A program made the translations under genes and the position numbers. The notes below the pieces were generated by a model. It saw only the letters and a program-made list of their open reading frames with translations. It did no database searches and was not told the origin of the DNA. A stretch of 64,000 bases of DNA, taken from NCBI GenBank assembly GCA_035315065.1, contig DATFYM010000203.1, positions 1 to 64,000 of the forward strand, written 5' to 3'. Position 1 is the stretch's first letter; every line of letters starts with the position of its first letter. Positions 1 through 7,441 of this stretch are shown here, one piece after another. Origin of the DNA: DATFYM01 sp035315065. GTDB taxonomy: Bacteria; Acidobacteriota; Terriglobia; UBA7540.

Positions 1-651
1 AATTACAGTTGACCCATCCCGGTCACTTCATGCACCATAACTGCGCCAGCGTCGCTTCGCTCCGACCGTGACCGGCATCACGTCGGAACCGGCGCCCGGG
101 ATCAAATCGGAATCAGTGACCAGCTTCATCGGAATCAGCAAATTCATTCAAAATGATAGAGAGCTTATGAAGGAATATTTGAGAGCCGTCGAAAACAATA
201 CGCTTGATACTGTTAACCAGATAATTGGAAAAGAGGTAAAGAAGGCATACGGACTTTCCAATATCAACGAGAGAGAAGACAATCCATCTTGTACGCTTAT
301 CCAAAGTCATCAGAAATTTGACTGATTCAGATAACCAACGGCTGCAGTGGATCGCCACAAAGCCGGCTCCCACTGAGCCAAGCGTTCGGCAGACGGCAAG
401 CAGCGCCGATGACCCCAGGGCCGACAACATCAATGCCGTCTTTCTCAGCCTTCGGTTCGAGGGACGATTCGATAGCAGGTAGCGACGGTCGGTGCTTCTC
501 TGACCGAGGATCTTTCGCCAACAAACAAGGCTCATGTCAATTGAAGCGGGGAGCTACTGCAGCGCCCTCGTGTGGTGGGCACGTATTGTTTTCGAGTGCG
601 AGAACCCGCGACAAATCCAGAGCGCGAGTTTGGGGCGTCCTGCTGGCGGCG
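1..651. other. Region without a supportable gene
   Basis: No reading frame here gives a protein I recognise. The first 130 bases contain short reiterated phrases around 'catcacgtcggaa' and 'catcggaatcag' that resemble degenerate ends of an insertion sequence; that is an impression, not a match. Bases about 140-320 are clearly more AT-rich than the surrounding DNA and carry an 85-codon open frame (68-325) with no visible domain, which suggests a fragment of transferred DNA. The rest is GC-rich and featureless down to the end of hicA. Confidence 0.4.
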
Positions 652-840
652 TCACTTGGGCGGTGGGATCTTCAGATCGCGACAAATCTTTCGGGCCAGA
701 AACTCGTCAATCTCTTTATGACGAGGAATCGTCGAAGTTAAATTCTCTTGAGGGTTATAAAAGACCGAGTGTCGAGCCCCCTCGCGGAGAAGGCGGCACC
801 CGTGCTCGGCAAGATGCCGTTCGAGTTCACGCCGTTTCAT
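652..840 (-). CDS. hicA: HicA-type toxin (mRNA interferase)
   Basis: A 62-residue protein with the HicA/YcfA fold signature: an N-terminal KRRELERHL helix, a G-C-R-L-L-R-E-G stretch, then the catalytic-type His in the G-A-R-H-S-V-F-Y strand, and a C-terminal I-P-R-H-K-E-I segment. HicA toxins are small double-stranded-RNA-binding-fold ribonucleases that cleave mRNA. It lies 5 bases downstream of hicB, so the antitoxin is made first from one transcript. Length is normal for the family and no lesion is seen. Confidence 0.9.
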   Translation of the reverse strand: MKRRELERHLAEHGCRLLREGARHSVFYNPQENLTSTIPRHKEIDEFLARKICRDLKIPPPK

Positions 841-845
841 AGGCG

Positions 846-1064
846 CTAGACTTCCACGGTGACGGGTTCTCGCCGGGTTGCTTGAGGGGAGTGTTGTGAA
901 GCGAGCTGCCGATTCGTCTCGAGAATGAGTTGGAGCGCTTCACGCAGGTTGCGACGCGCTTCGGCCAACGTGCGTCCTTGTGTGTTGACGCCGGGAATCT
1001 CTTCGACGTAGGCAACATACCACCGTCCGCGTTTCTCGAACACCCCAGTGAACTCTCTTTGCAT
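846..1064 (-). CDS. hicB: HicB-type antitoxin
   Basis: A 72-residue protein with the partial RNase H-like HicB fold: two beta strands ending W-Y-V-A-Y-V-E-E-I-P-G-V, followed by T-Q-G-R-T-L-A-E-A and a helix ending in L-I-L-E. It neutralises the downstream HicA toxin. There is no separate C-terminal DNA-binding domain, so this is the short HicB type; autoregulation, if any, must use the short fold or a partner. The ATG at 1064 is preceded by a TAGAAT minus-10 box (see the promoter entry) and has no clear Shine-Dalgarno sequence. Confidence 0.88.
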   Translation of the reverse strand: MQREFTGVFEKRGRWYVAYVEEIPGVNTQGRTLAEARRNLREALQLILETNRQLASQHSPQATRREPVTVEV

Positions 1065-1079
1065 AAGTTCGTGTTGGCT

Positions 1080-1108
1080 ATTCTAGCACGGCAGTTGCGC
1101 AGACACAA
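1080..1108 (-). promoter_or_regulatory. Putative hicBA promoter
   Basis: On the minus strand, TTGTGT at 1108-1103 is followed after 17 bases by an extended minus-10, TGC-TAGAAT, with TAGAAT at 1085-1080. The predicted start of transcription lies only about 8 bases upstream of the hicB ATG, giving a very short leader. Prediction from sequence only. Confidence 0.5.
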
Positions 1109-1214
1109 AAACAAAACAGAGATGGTTCCCCCCGACTTCCTACTCCAGTTTCAGGTGCGCCGAAGCCGCTAACCACCGAACCGCCCCGGTGTGACTGCAT
1201 TAACCGGGAGGGCT

Positions 1215-1507
1215 TCACCTGGAGGTAGGAGCTTGGCGCGAGCTGTGCCAGAAATGGAGGAACTGGACGAAATTCGGGGCTTCGTTCACGCGGTAGTAGA
1301 TCACGATCGGGGTATGCACCAACTGGCGCACGCCGTGGCGCCCCACGACAGGACTTCCGATGTAGGGGAAGCTTCTTAAGAGATCAACGTGGTTCAATAT
1401 GGCGTTGCCGAACCGTTCCGCGGCAGCAGGAAAGTTAGCCCACGAGTAGGCCAGGATTCCCTCAAAATCCTCTAGCGCGGCTTTTGTGATTCGAATTTGA
1501 AATCCAC
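1215..1507 (-). pseudogene. ParE/RelE-type toxin, start frame-shifted
   Basis: The body of a ParE/RelE-like plasmid-stabilisation toxin is readable on the minus strand: after the frame break it reads I-R-I-T-K-A-A-L-E-D-F-E-G-I-L, and it ends with a typical V-I-Y-Y-R-V strand and a F-L-H-F-W-H-S-S-R-Q tail. There is no ATG, GTG or TTG in frame before residue ~35. Adding one A to the AAA run (plus-strand TTT, 1496-1498) restores a GTG start at 1507 and a normal ~97-residue toxin beginning V-D-F-K-I-R-I-T. The gene is therefore probably inactive, unless the missing base is a sequencing error. Confidence 0.75.
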
Positions 1508-1650
1508 TGCGGAATCATTTTCCGGACTTCGTCGATGGACACAGTCCGGCCCCCGTCGGCGTCCTTGATGCCGCGGTCAATGGCGGCCAAGGTTGTTTCG
1601 TCCACCTCGACTTCTTCGGTCACTGGTATCTCGAGTTTCAAGTCAGCCAT
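1462..1650 (-). CDS. Antitoxin of addiction-module family (altered C-terminus)
   Basis: A 62-residue protein with an acidic start and a R-T-V-S-I-D-E-V-R-K-M-I-P-Q-W segment, typical of the short addiction-module antitoxins encoded just upstream of ParE/RelE-type toxins. Its last ~14 codons overlap the start of the toxin gene. The same single-base gap that breaks the toxin start changes this protein's tail: with one more A it would end I-S-K-F-E-S-Q-K-P-R and stop at a TAG inside the toxin gene. As written it ends in an unusual S-N-H-K-S-R-A-R-G-F tail. The N-terminal part is intact. Confidence 0.7.
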   Translation of the reverse strand: MADLKLEIPVTEEVEVDETTLAAIDRGIKDADGGRTVSIDEVRKMIPQWISNSNHKSRARGF

Positions 1651-1656
1651 GCAATT

Positions 1657-1685
1657 AGACTAGCTCCAACCGAGTACGAGTGCAA
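1657..1685 (-). promoter_or_regulatory. Putative leaderless promoter of the antitoxin gene
   Basis: On the minus strand TTGCAC (1685-1680), a 17-base spacer, and TAGTCT (1662-1657) stand exactly 6 bases before the ATG at 1650, so the expected +1 is the A of the start codon. No Shine-Dalgarno sequence could fit. The same spacing is seen at vapB (37954-37989). Confidence 0.5.
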
Positions 1686-1940
1686 CTGTATTTCAAGACT
1701 CGCCAGAAGGGTTGTTGTATGCAAAATACAGACTGCAAAATACAGACTTGACTTGTGAACAATTATGTGGTACTGTGTCCTCACCTTTCGGCTTGGGGTT
1801 ACTTGATGCACAAAACTTGACATCTCAGAGAAGCGAGATCCTACCGATGTACAATATGTATATATAATTATCATTGAAGTCAAGCTAAAATAGAACGTTG
1901 TTCAAGCAGGAGAGCAATAGGGGAGGGGGGTCGAAATGAA

Positions 1941-2063
1941 GGAAGGTCCCACTATATTGATGAAAACAAAGGAGCGGAAAAGTCGTTTTTTGGAAGGTCC
2001 CACTATATTTCTGAAAACAAATCTACTTAGGGTGTGCTAACCCACTATATTTATGAAACGAAA
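1941..2063. repeat. Three imperfect ~30-bp direct repeats
   Basis: A unit reading GGAAGGTCCCACTATATT, two variable bases, then TGAAAACAAA occurs at 1941-1970 and 1992-2021; a weaker third copy keeping CCCACTATATTTATGAAA ends at about 2063. The stretch from 1651 to about 2070 is AT-rich relative to the chromosome and has no gene. The units could be leftover ends of insertion sequences or binding sites. Spacers differ in length (21 and ~12 bases), and there are only three units, so this is not a CRISPR array. Confidence 0.7.
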
Positions 2064-2187
2064 GATAGTTAGGTGGCGCGCAGTTTCCGCCAGATGCTAA
2101 GAGCCGGAAAGGTCGAAAGGTTAGCGCAAGGTCGTTTTGCTGACGGCTGAAGGCTGAGAACTGATGTCTGAAAGCTGTGGCTGGTCG

Positions 2188-2973
2188 CTACTTTTTCTTC
2201 TCGCCCTGTTGCGCCGCCAGCTTCCCCAGAGCATCGATGTAGTGCTGGCGGTAAGAAAGGTCGTCGGGTTCGAGGTGTGTCGCCATGCGATACTCCTTCA
2301 GGGCAAGATCGAGCTCCCCAAGCTTTTCGAGGGCGTAGCCTAGGCCGTTGTGAGCGTCGGCGTCGGTGGGATCGTGGCGGATGGCTTCCAGCATCTCGAC
2401 TCGGCCGCGCTTCCAGTCCTTGTTGAGTAAGAAAGTGATCCCCAGTTCACGATGGAGATCGGAATTCTCGGGATCCAGCTTCGTGGCTTCGCGCAACTCC
2501 TTAACTGCCTCGTCAAGCTGGCCCTGGCTACGCAACTGCACGGCCTCCTTCGCCAGTTGGCGCAGCTTGATGGTGGCTTCCGCCGGCTCCAGTCGGCTGT
2601 CGGCAGTGGCCGCCGGCGGGTGCTCGATCGTCACGTTCTCTCCCGCCCGGGCGGTCACAAAGTAGGCCGTTTCCTCCGGCTCGTCGGGACAGCGCACATG
2701 AAGGTAGTGATCGCCGGGCTCGACATCGTGGATCACCGCGTTTCCCTGGGCATCGGTGGTCTGGGGCGGTAGCGCGTCGAGTTCCACGCTGCAGCCCGAC
2801 TTCTTGGCATGAACGGTGACCTGTGCCGGCTCCGTCCCGCGCTTGTCGGCTGGAAAGGCGAGGACCGAGACTCCAGCGGCCGAGGTAAGCACCAGGAGCA
2901 GACCGGGTGTCAGCGGACGCCATCCACGTTGCTTCTGACGACACACGCTTTCTCGATGGCTCGACTCTTGCAT
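2188..2973 (-). CDS. Exported or membrane-anchored TPR protein
   Basis: A 261-residue protein from the ATG at 2973 (an in-frame ATG at 3024 is also open; neither has a good Shine-Dalgarno sequence). It starts with a basic stretch and a hydrophobic segment G-L-L-L-V-L-T-S-A-A-G-V-S-V-L-A-F, so it is anchored in or exported across the inner membrane. A beta-rich middle part looks like a carboxypeptidase-regulatory/PEGA-like fold (T-D-A-Q-G-N-A-V-I, then P-G-D-H-Y-L-H-V). The C-terminal half holds about three tetratricopeptide repeats (L-D-P-E-N-S-D-L-H-R-E-L-G-I, H-N-G-L-G-Y-A-L-E-K-L-G-E-L). A protein-interaction or assembly role is likely; the partner is unknown. Confidence 0.75.
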   Translation of the reverse strand: MQESSHRESVCRQKQRGWRPLTPGLLLVLTSAAGVSVLAFPADKRGTEPAQVTVHAKKSGCSVELDALPPQTTDAQGNAVIHDVEPGDHYLHVRCPDEPEETAYFVTARAGENVTIEHPPAATADSRLEPAEATIKLRQLAKEAVQLRSQGQLDEAVKELREATKLDPENSDLHRELGITFLLNKDWKRGRVEMLEAIRHDPTDADAHNGLGYALEKLGELDLALKEYRMATHLEPDDLSYRQHYIDALGKLAAQQGEKKK

Positions 2974-3069
2974 CTCGAAGCATGTTAGCACAGGAGGGAG
3001 TGCCAAGGGTGCCCGCCGCGACATGGGACGCCATGCCCACCATCGGTGGTGGTGTCATTTTGGGGAAGA

Positions 3070-3345
3070 ATGGAATCCACAGATTACGCAGATTTCGGAG
3101 ATTAGGATGAAGAAGCTGCCTGCCCCGACGAAGAGTAACCAGCAAATGGTGGCTTCATTGGACTTGTGACAACGCCGAGGCGTCGTCTGTCGCTCTTTTC
3201 TAAATCTGAGGAATCTGCGTAATCTGTAGATCCTCTTCTTTGTGTGCTTTATTGGACTTGTGACAACGCCGAGGCGTCGTCTGTCGCTCTTCTCTAAATC
3301 TGAGAAATCTGCGTAATCTGTGGATCCTCTTCTTTGTGGCAAATG
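3070..3345. repeat. Spacer with two 88-bp direct repeats and inverted 'CACAGATTACGC' words
   Basis: Two copies of an 88-base unit (3157-3244 and 3251-3338) align without gaps and differ at three bases. Each contains a small dyad (ACGCC-GA-GGCGT) and the word AATCTGCGTAATCTGT. An inverted copy of that word (ACAGATTACGCAGATT) stands at about 3077-3092, so the spacer can fold back on itself. The same word family recurs at 11060-11165, 42755-42905 and 59080-59185. Confidence 0.9.
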
Positions 3346-3392
3346 ACACCACTACCGACCATGCCACGACCGGGCCGGTCAGGACGCGGTTG

Positions 3393-3401
3393 TGCTATAG
3401 T
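3393..3401 (+). promoter_or_regulatory. Putative extended minus-10 (TGCTATAGT)
   Basis: TG-C-TATAGT lies about 130 bases upstream of the acyl-CoA dehydrogenase start. The identical nine bases occur upstream of the M61 peptidase gene (12523-12531), which supports a shared housekeeping promoter type. No convincing minus-35 box is visible, as expected for an extended minus-10 promoter. Confidence 0.4.
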
Positions 3402-3534
3402 TTTATGTTAATGCGACACGGTACGACGCTGGTGGTCGAAGTAAGTCGTCGAACAGCTTTTTGAGGGGACAGCAGGACTCCTTTGAAGACGACGGGAACG
3501 CGCACGAGGGCGGCGGGCGCAGTGGAGGTGGGTT

Positions 3535-4674
3535 GTGGACTTCCAACTGGCCGATGAACAGAAGGAGATCAAGAGGTCTGTACGTGAGTTTGCCGAGAAT
3601 GAAATCCGCCCCCACGTCATGGAGTGGGACGAGAGTCAGCAGTTTCCGCATGAAGTGATCAGCAAACTGGGCCCCATGGGATTAATGGGCGTGGCGTTCC
3701 CAGCCGAGTATGGTGGGGCGGGCCTGGGATATGTCGAGTACGTGACAGTGATCGAGGAATTGTCCCGAGTGGACGGCTCCGTGGGCATCATCGTTGCTGC
3801 CCACAATTCACTCTGCGCCGGACACATCTTTGCTGCCGGCACCGAAGATCAGAAACATAGGTATCTGGTGCCGTTGGCGCGCGGTGAAAAGTTGGGTTGC
3901 TGGAGCTTGACCGAGCCTCACGCCGGGAGCGATGCGGGAGGTACCCGCACCACGGCTTGCCTGGAGGGTGGCCACTGGGTCCTGAACGGCGCCAAGACCT
4001 TCACCACCAATGGCAGTTATGCCGACATCTGCGTGGCGATGGCCGTGACGGACAAGGCTTCGCGGAAGCACGGCGTTTCGGCCTTCATCATTGAGAAGGG
4101 CACGCCGGGCTTTCATCCGGGCAAAAAGGAGAACAAGCTGGGCCTTCGCGCCAGCGATACTGCGGAGGTTGTTTTTCAGGACTGCCACGTCCCCGGGGAA
4201 AACTGCCTTGGGCAACCGGGCGAGGGGTTCGTGGATAGCTTGAAGGTGCTCGATAAGGGCCGCATCTCTATCGCCGCGCTGGCGGTGGGGATGGCGCAGG
4301 GTGCCTACGAAGCGGCGCTGGCCTACGCCAAGCAGCGCCGGCAGTTCGGAAGGCCGATTGCCGAATTCCAGGCCATCCAGTTCAAGCTCGCCGACATGGC
4401 CACTGAAATTGACGCGGCCCGCCTGCTGACGTATCGCGCCGCTAGACTTGCCGACCAGGGTTGCCGGGTGACGCGCGAGGGAGCAATGGCCAAGCTCTTC
4501 GCGGGTGAGGTGGCCGTGAGGGTGGCCAACGAAGCCGTACAGATCCATGGCGGCTACGGTTTCATCAAGGACTATCCGGCGGAGAAGTACTACCGCGACG
4601 TCAAGCTGTGCACCATCGGCGAGGGTACCAGCGAGATCCAGCGCATGGTGATCGCCCGCGAGATCTTGCGGTAG
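3535..4674 (+). CDS. Acyl-CoA dehydrogenase (short/branched-chain type)
   Basis: A 379-residue FAD enzyme that would oxidise acyl-CoA to trans-2-enoyl-CoA and pass electrons to an electron-transfer flavoprotein. It is full length for the family: N-terminal helical domain from D-F-Q-L-A-D-E-Q, the W-S-L-T-E-P-H-A-G-S-D flavin-site segment, F-T-T-N-G, and the C-terminal I-H-G-G-Y-G-F motif. The catalytic base is Glu363 in the G-E-G-T-S-E-I-Q context. The start is GTG at 3535 with GGAGGTGG just upstream. It leads a cluster with meaB and methylmalonyl-CoA epimerase, which points to branched-chain or propionyl-yielding substrates. The exact chain-length preference cannot be read from sequence. Confidence 0.93.
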   Translation: MDFQLADEQKEIKRSVREFAENEIRPHVMEWDESQQFPHEVISKLGPMGLMGVAFPAEYGGAGLGYVEYVTVIEELSRVDGSVGIIVAAHNSLCAGHIFAAGTEDQKHRYLVPLARGEKLGCWSLTEPHAGSDAGGTRTTACLEGGHWVLNGAKTFTTNGSYADICVAMAVTDKASRKHGVSAFIIEKGTPGFHPGKKENKLGLRASDTAEVVFQDCHVPGENCLGQPGEGFVDSLKVLDKGRISIAALAVGMAQGAYEAALAYAKQRRQFGRPIAEFQAIQFKLADMATEIDAARLLTYRAARLADQGCRVTREGAMAKLFAGEVAVRVANEAVQIHGGYGFIKDYPAEKYYRDVKLCTIGEGTSEIQRMVIAREILR

Positions 4675-4721
4675 CCTATTGTCATCTAACATTGATAAAG
4701 GGATTCCAGTCGCTGGCGGAA

Positions 4722-4856
4722 CGGGTTTCGGGGTTCGGGGTTCGGGATTCGCAAAGAAGAGCGAGGCTCGAAATTCTTGCTTGCCCTTGGGAAAACAATA
4801 ATGAGGGAAGCGGTTCTGCGAACCCCGAAGCCCGAACTCCGAACCCCGTGTTCAAC
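4722..4856. repeat. Spacer repeat of 'GGTTCGGG' words in inverted arms
   Basis: The left arm repeats GGGGTTCGGGGTTCGGG and the right arm carries the complementary words GAACCCCGAAGCCCGAAC, so the spacer is self-complementary. It extends open reading frame upstream of meaB and would mislead start calling. A related word family recurs at about 45590-45650. Confidence 0.8.
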
Positions 4857-4872
4857 GCAGGAGTCGCCCGAA

Positions 4873-5862
4873 GTGCCGGAGGCAATCGAAGGCTGGGTGG
4901 AGCGGATTGCCGCGGGCGACCGCCGCGCCGTTGCACGTGCCATCTCGGCCGTGGAAAGTGGTGACGCCGCCGGCATCGCGCTGGTGAAGCGGCTTTTCCT
5001 CAAGGGCGGGAAAGCGCGCGTGATCGGCATCACAGGCTCGCCCGGGGCGGGGAAGAGCACCCTGGTAGAGAAGTTGGCCGCCGAGTACCGCCGCGCGGAG
5101 CGGCGCGTGGGTATTATTGCGGTTGATCCCACGAGCCCGTTTTCGGGCGGCGCGATTCTGGGCGATCGTATCCGCATGCAGAGCCTCTCCGCGGATGAGG
5201 GCGTATACATCCGCAGCATGGCCACGCGCGGCCAACTGGGAGGGCTGGCGCCCACCGCCCACGACGTGGTTACGATTCTCGATGCGGCGGGCTGCGACGT
5301 GGTGCTGATCGAGACCGTTGGCGTCGGGCAGGACGAGGTCGAGGTAGCGCGCCTGGCGGACGCGACGCTACTCTTGCTCGTGCCGGGCATGGGCGATGAC
5401 GTGCAGACCTTCAAGGCCGGCGTCATGGAGATCGCCGACGTTTTCGTGATCAATAAGGCTGATCGGCCTGGGGCCGACCGGGTGGAGCAGGAGATCTTGA
5501 CCATGCTCAGCATCACGCCGCGGCCTGACGGCTGGTGCCCCCCAGTTGTTCAGACCGTAGCCACGACGGGAACGGGCGTCGTCGCGGCACGCGAAGCGCT
5601 GGAGAAGTTTTTTGAGTTTGGCGCGAAAGAACAGGTTGCAATCGAGCGCCAGCGAGAAAAATGGCGCTCGCGGCTGCTTGAGCTGCTGCGCCAGGCCTTA
5701 TTTCAAAAGGTGCTCACGGAGCGGCTGCCCAAGGGCGTCATTGATGCCCGGGTAGACGAGGTCCTGAGTCGTCGTCGCGACCCGCATTCGCTGGTGGAGG
5801 AAATCGTCAAGCAGTCAACCGTCGAAAGGCGGGGGTCGGAAAGCAGGGACTGTCAACTGTGA
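4873..5862 (+). CDS. meaB: Methylmalonyl-CoA mutase-associated GTPase MeaB
   Basis: A G3E P-loop GTPase that loads and protects the B12 cofactor of methylmalonyl-CoA mutase. From the GTG at 4873 it has 329 residues; the frame is open further upstream, but that part is repeat DNA, and AGGAG at 4859-4863 fits the GTG. Walker A (G-S-P-G-A-G-K-S-T) is at about residues 55-63, V-D-P-T-S-P-F-S-G-G follows, then the E-T-V-G-V-G-Q-D-E switch and the guanine-specifying N-K-A-D at about 194. The epimerase follows directly; the mutase itself is not in the window. The last residues before the stop look like spacer repeat. Confidence 0.93.
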   Translation: MPEAIEGWVERIAAGDRRAVARAISAVESGDAAGIALVKRLFLKGGKARVIGITGSPGAGKSTLVEKLAAEYRRAERRVGIIAVDPTSPFSGGAILGDRIRMQSLSADEGVYIRSMATRGQLGGLAPTAHDVVTILDAAGCDVVLIETVGVGQDEVEVARLADATLLLLVPGMGDDVQTFKAGVMEIADVFVINKADRPGADRVEQEILTMLSITPRPDGWCPPVVQTVATTGTGVVAAREALEKFFEFGAKEQVAIERQREKWRSRLLELLRQALFQKVLTERLPKGVIDARVDEVLSRRRDPHSLVEEIVKQSTVERRGSESRDCQL

Positions 5863-5884
5863 ACTGTCGACTGTAAACTCTTCT

Positions 5885-6301
5885 ATGAAGATTCATCATC
5901 TCGGCATCGCAGTGGAATCACTTCTCACGGCGGTTCCTGTATTTGAGGCACTGCTAGGGCAGCGGCCGGAGTCGGAGGAATCTGTTGCCGACCAGCATGT
6001 ACGGGTAGCCATGTTCAACGTGGGCGAGAGCCACATCGAGTTGCTGGAAGCGACCTCGCCCGATTCCCCCATTGCGCGGTTTGTTGCCAAGCGAGGCCCC
6101 GGGATTCACCATCTGACCCTGACCGTGCCGGATCTGCCCAAGACGCTCGCCGAACTGGAAGCAAAAGGCGTGAAGCTGATCGACCGCGAGCCGCGCGTAG
6201 GGGCAGGGAATGAACGCATCGCGTTCCTGCATCCGTCCAGCACGGCGGGCGTGTTGATTGAGCTTATCGAAGAGGAGTCAGGAGTCAGGAGTCAGGAGTG
6301 A
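5885..6301 (+). CDS. mce: Methylmalonyl-CoA epimerase (VOC family)
   Basis: A 138-residue vicinal-oxygen-chelate protein that interconverts the 2S and 2R epimers of methylmalonyl-CoA before the B12-dependent mutase. Two beta-alpha-beta-beta-beta units are visible, with metal-ligand type positions in I-H-H-L-G-I-A-V, H-I-E-L-L-E, I-H-H-L-T-L-T-V and the final L-I-E-L-I-E. It starts 22 bases after meaB. The last residues (S-G-V-R-S-Q-E) are translated from the GAGTCAGGAGTCAGGAG spacer repeat, so the natural tail was extended by repeat DNA. Confidence 0.93.
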   Translation: MKIHHLGIAVESLLTAVPVFEALLGQRPESEESVADQHVRVAMFNVGESHIELLEATSPDSPIARFVAKRGPGIHHLTLTVPDLPKTLAELEAKGVKLIDREPRVGAGNERIAFLHPSSTAGVLIELIEEESGVRSQE

Positions 6302-6375
6302 GAATGAGGACCGATGGATAGGGCGCGTCCTCGACTCGCCCTCTTTCTCCTGACTTCTGGCTCCTGGCTTCTTTA
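6278..6375. repeat. Spacer repeat of 'GTCAGGAG' words in inverted arms
   Basis: Three GAGTCAG units lead into the epimerase stop codon, and CTCCTGACTTCTGGCTCCTGG follows about 50 bases later as the complementary arm, ending in TTCTTT. It could form a terminator-like hairpin after the epimerase. The same family, in better form, separates mtnP from the PfkB kinase (8305-8432). Confidence 0.75.
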
Positions 6376-6416
6376 CTTAACCCAACTGACAACGGACCAC
6401 GGACAACGGACAGCGA

Positions 6417-7247
6417 ATGAGACTGGGTCAATTTGAAGTGTGGCCGCTTTCTGACGGAACATTCAAGCTGGACGGCGGCCAGATGTTCGGCGTGGTGCCG
6501 AAGGTGATGTGGGAGAAGAAGGCCCCCGTCGACGAGCGCAACCGTATCCGCATGGGTCTGAACGGCCTGCTGGTGCGGACAGGCAAGCTTAACATTTTGA
6601 TAGAGACGGGAATCGGCGAAAGGTTTGATGCGAAGTTCGCAGATATTTACGGGGTGGAGAAGTCTGCTTCACTTCCTGCCCAACTGGCCACACACGGGCT
6701 GGCATGGCCGGACATCGATATCGTCATCAACACGCACCTTCACTTCGATCACTGCGGATGGAACACGCGCCGCGATGGCGGCGAGCTCATCCCGAGCTTT
6801 CCTCGCGCCCGCTACTACGTTCAGCGGGGCGAGTGGGAGCACGCGCTACATCCGACCCTCCGCGATCGTGCGAGCTACAACCCGGAGCTGTTTCAGGTGG
6901 CTGAAGGGCAAACGGAATTCCTGGAGGGCGATCAGAGGATCGTTCCCGGCGTGAGCGTGGAGGTACTGCCCGGCCACAACCGGTACATGCAGGGTGTGCG
7001 GATCGAGTCCGCGGGCGAGCAGGTCTACTTTATTTCCGACCTGGTGCCGATGCGACCGCATTTGGCCTATCCGTGGATCGCCAGCCTTGACCTCTATCCG
7101 CTCGAAACGCTGGCCAACAAGCAACGCCTGCTGCCCAGGCTGGTGGAAGAGAGAGCCATTGTGGTGTTCCCTCACGAGGCGGACGCGCCGTGGGCCACGC
7201 TAGTGAACAGAGACGGCAAGATTGAGGCTAAAGGGTTGAGTCACTGA
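6417..7247 (+). CDS. Metallo-beta-lactamase-fold hydrolase
   Basis: A 276-residue cytoplasmic-looking enzyme with the dinuclear-metal motif H-L-H-F-D-H at residues 107-112, followed by C-G-W-N, a further metal His in V-L-P-G-H-N-R and the Asp in Y-F-I-S-D-L. The V-N-T-H-L-H-F-D-H-C-G-W-N context and the long loop after it match the AttM/AhlD-like lactonase branch better than the beta-lactamase or RNase Z branches. A lactone or thioester substrate is plausible, but the specificity cannot be read from the sequence. It has its own spacer on both sides. Confidence 0.85.
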   Translation: MRLGQFEVWPLSDGTFKLDGGQMFGVVPKVMWEKKAPVDERNRIRMGLNGLLVRTGKLNILIETGIGERFDAKFADIYGVEKSASLPAQLATHGLAWPDIDIVINTHLHFDHCGWNTRRDGGELIPSFPRARYYVQRGEWEHALHPTLRDRASYNPELFQVAEGQTEFLEGDQRIVPGVSVEVLPGHNRYMQGVRIESAGEQVYFISDLVPMRPHLAYPWIASLDLYPLETLANKQRLLPRLVEERAIVVFPHEADAPWATLVNRDGKIEAKGLSH

Positions 7248-7310
7248 GACATTGCCCGATTGAGTCGTCGCTCCGTTTGACGCCATGAAATAATTGCGAG
7301 GGAGCTTCCA

Positions 7311-7416
7311 GCACAGAGACGCAGAGGCACAGAGAAAAATGGGAAACGTCGGGAAACAAAAAACATCTTCACGTGACCCGCGTACTCTTCTCTGCGCCTC
7401 CGCACCTCTGTGTTTA
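7311..7416. repeat. Spacer repeat of 'CACAGAGGCACAGAG' words in inverted arms
   Basis: The left arm carries CAGAGACGCAGAGGCACAGAG and the right arm CTCTGCGCCTCCGCACCTCTGTG. The two are complementary and enclose about 50 bases ahead of mtnP. The same family occurs at about 61660-61770. Confidence 0.85.
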
Positions 7417-7441
7417 ATCTCTCTTACGTACTGAGAACTGT

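Noticed and set aside
113..535. Minus-strand 140-codon frame near the window start
   Set aside because: No domain, no Shine-Dalgarno sequence, and a change of base composition within the frame.
1941..2063. Possible CRISPR array from regularly placed repeats
   Set aside because: Only three units, spacers of unequal length (21 and ~12 bases), the third unit decayed, and no cas gene nearby.
3808..4692. 294-codon frame antisense to the acyl-CoA dehydrogenase
   Set aside because: It mirrors a clearly conserved gene and results from high GC at third positions.
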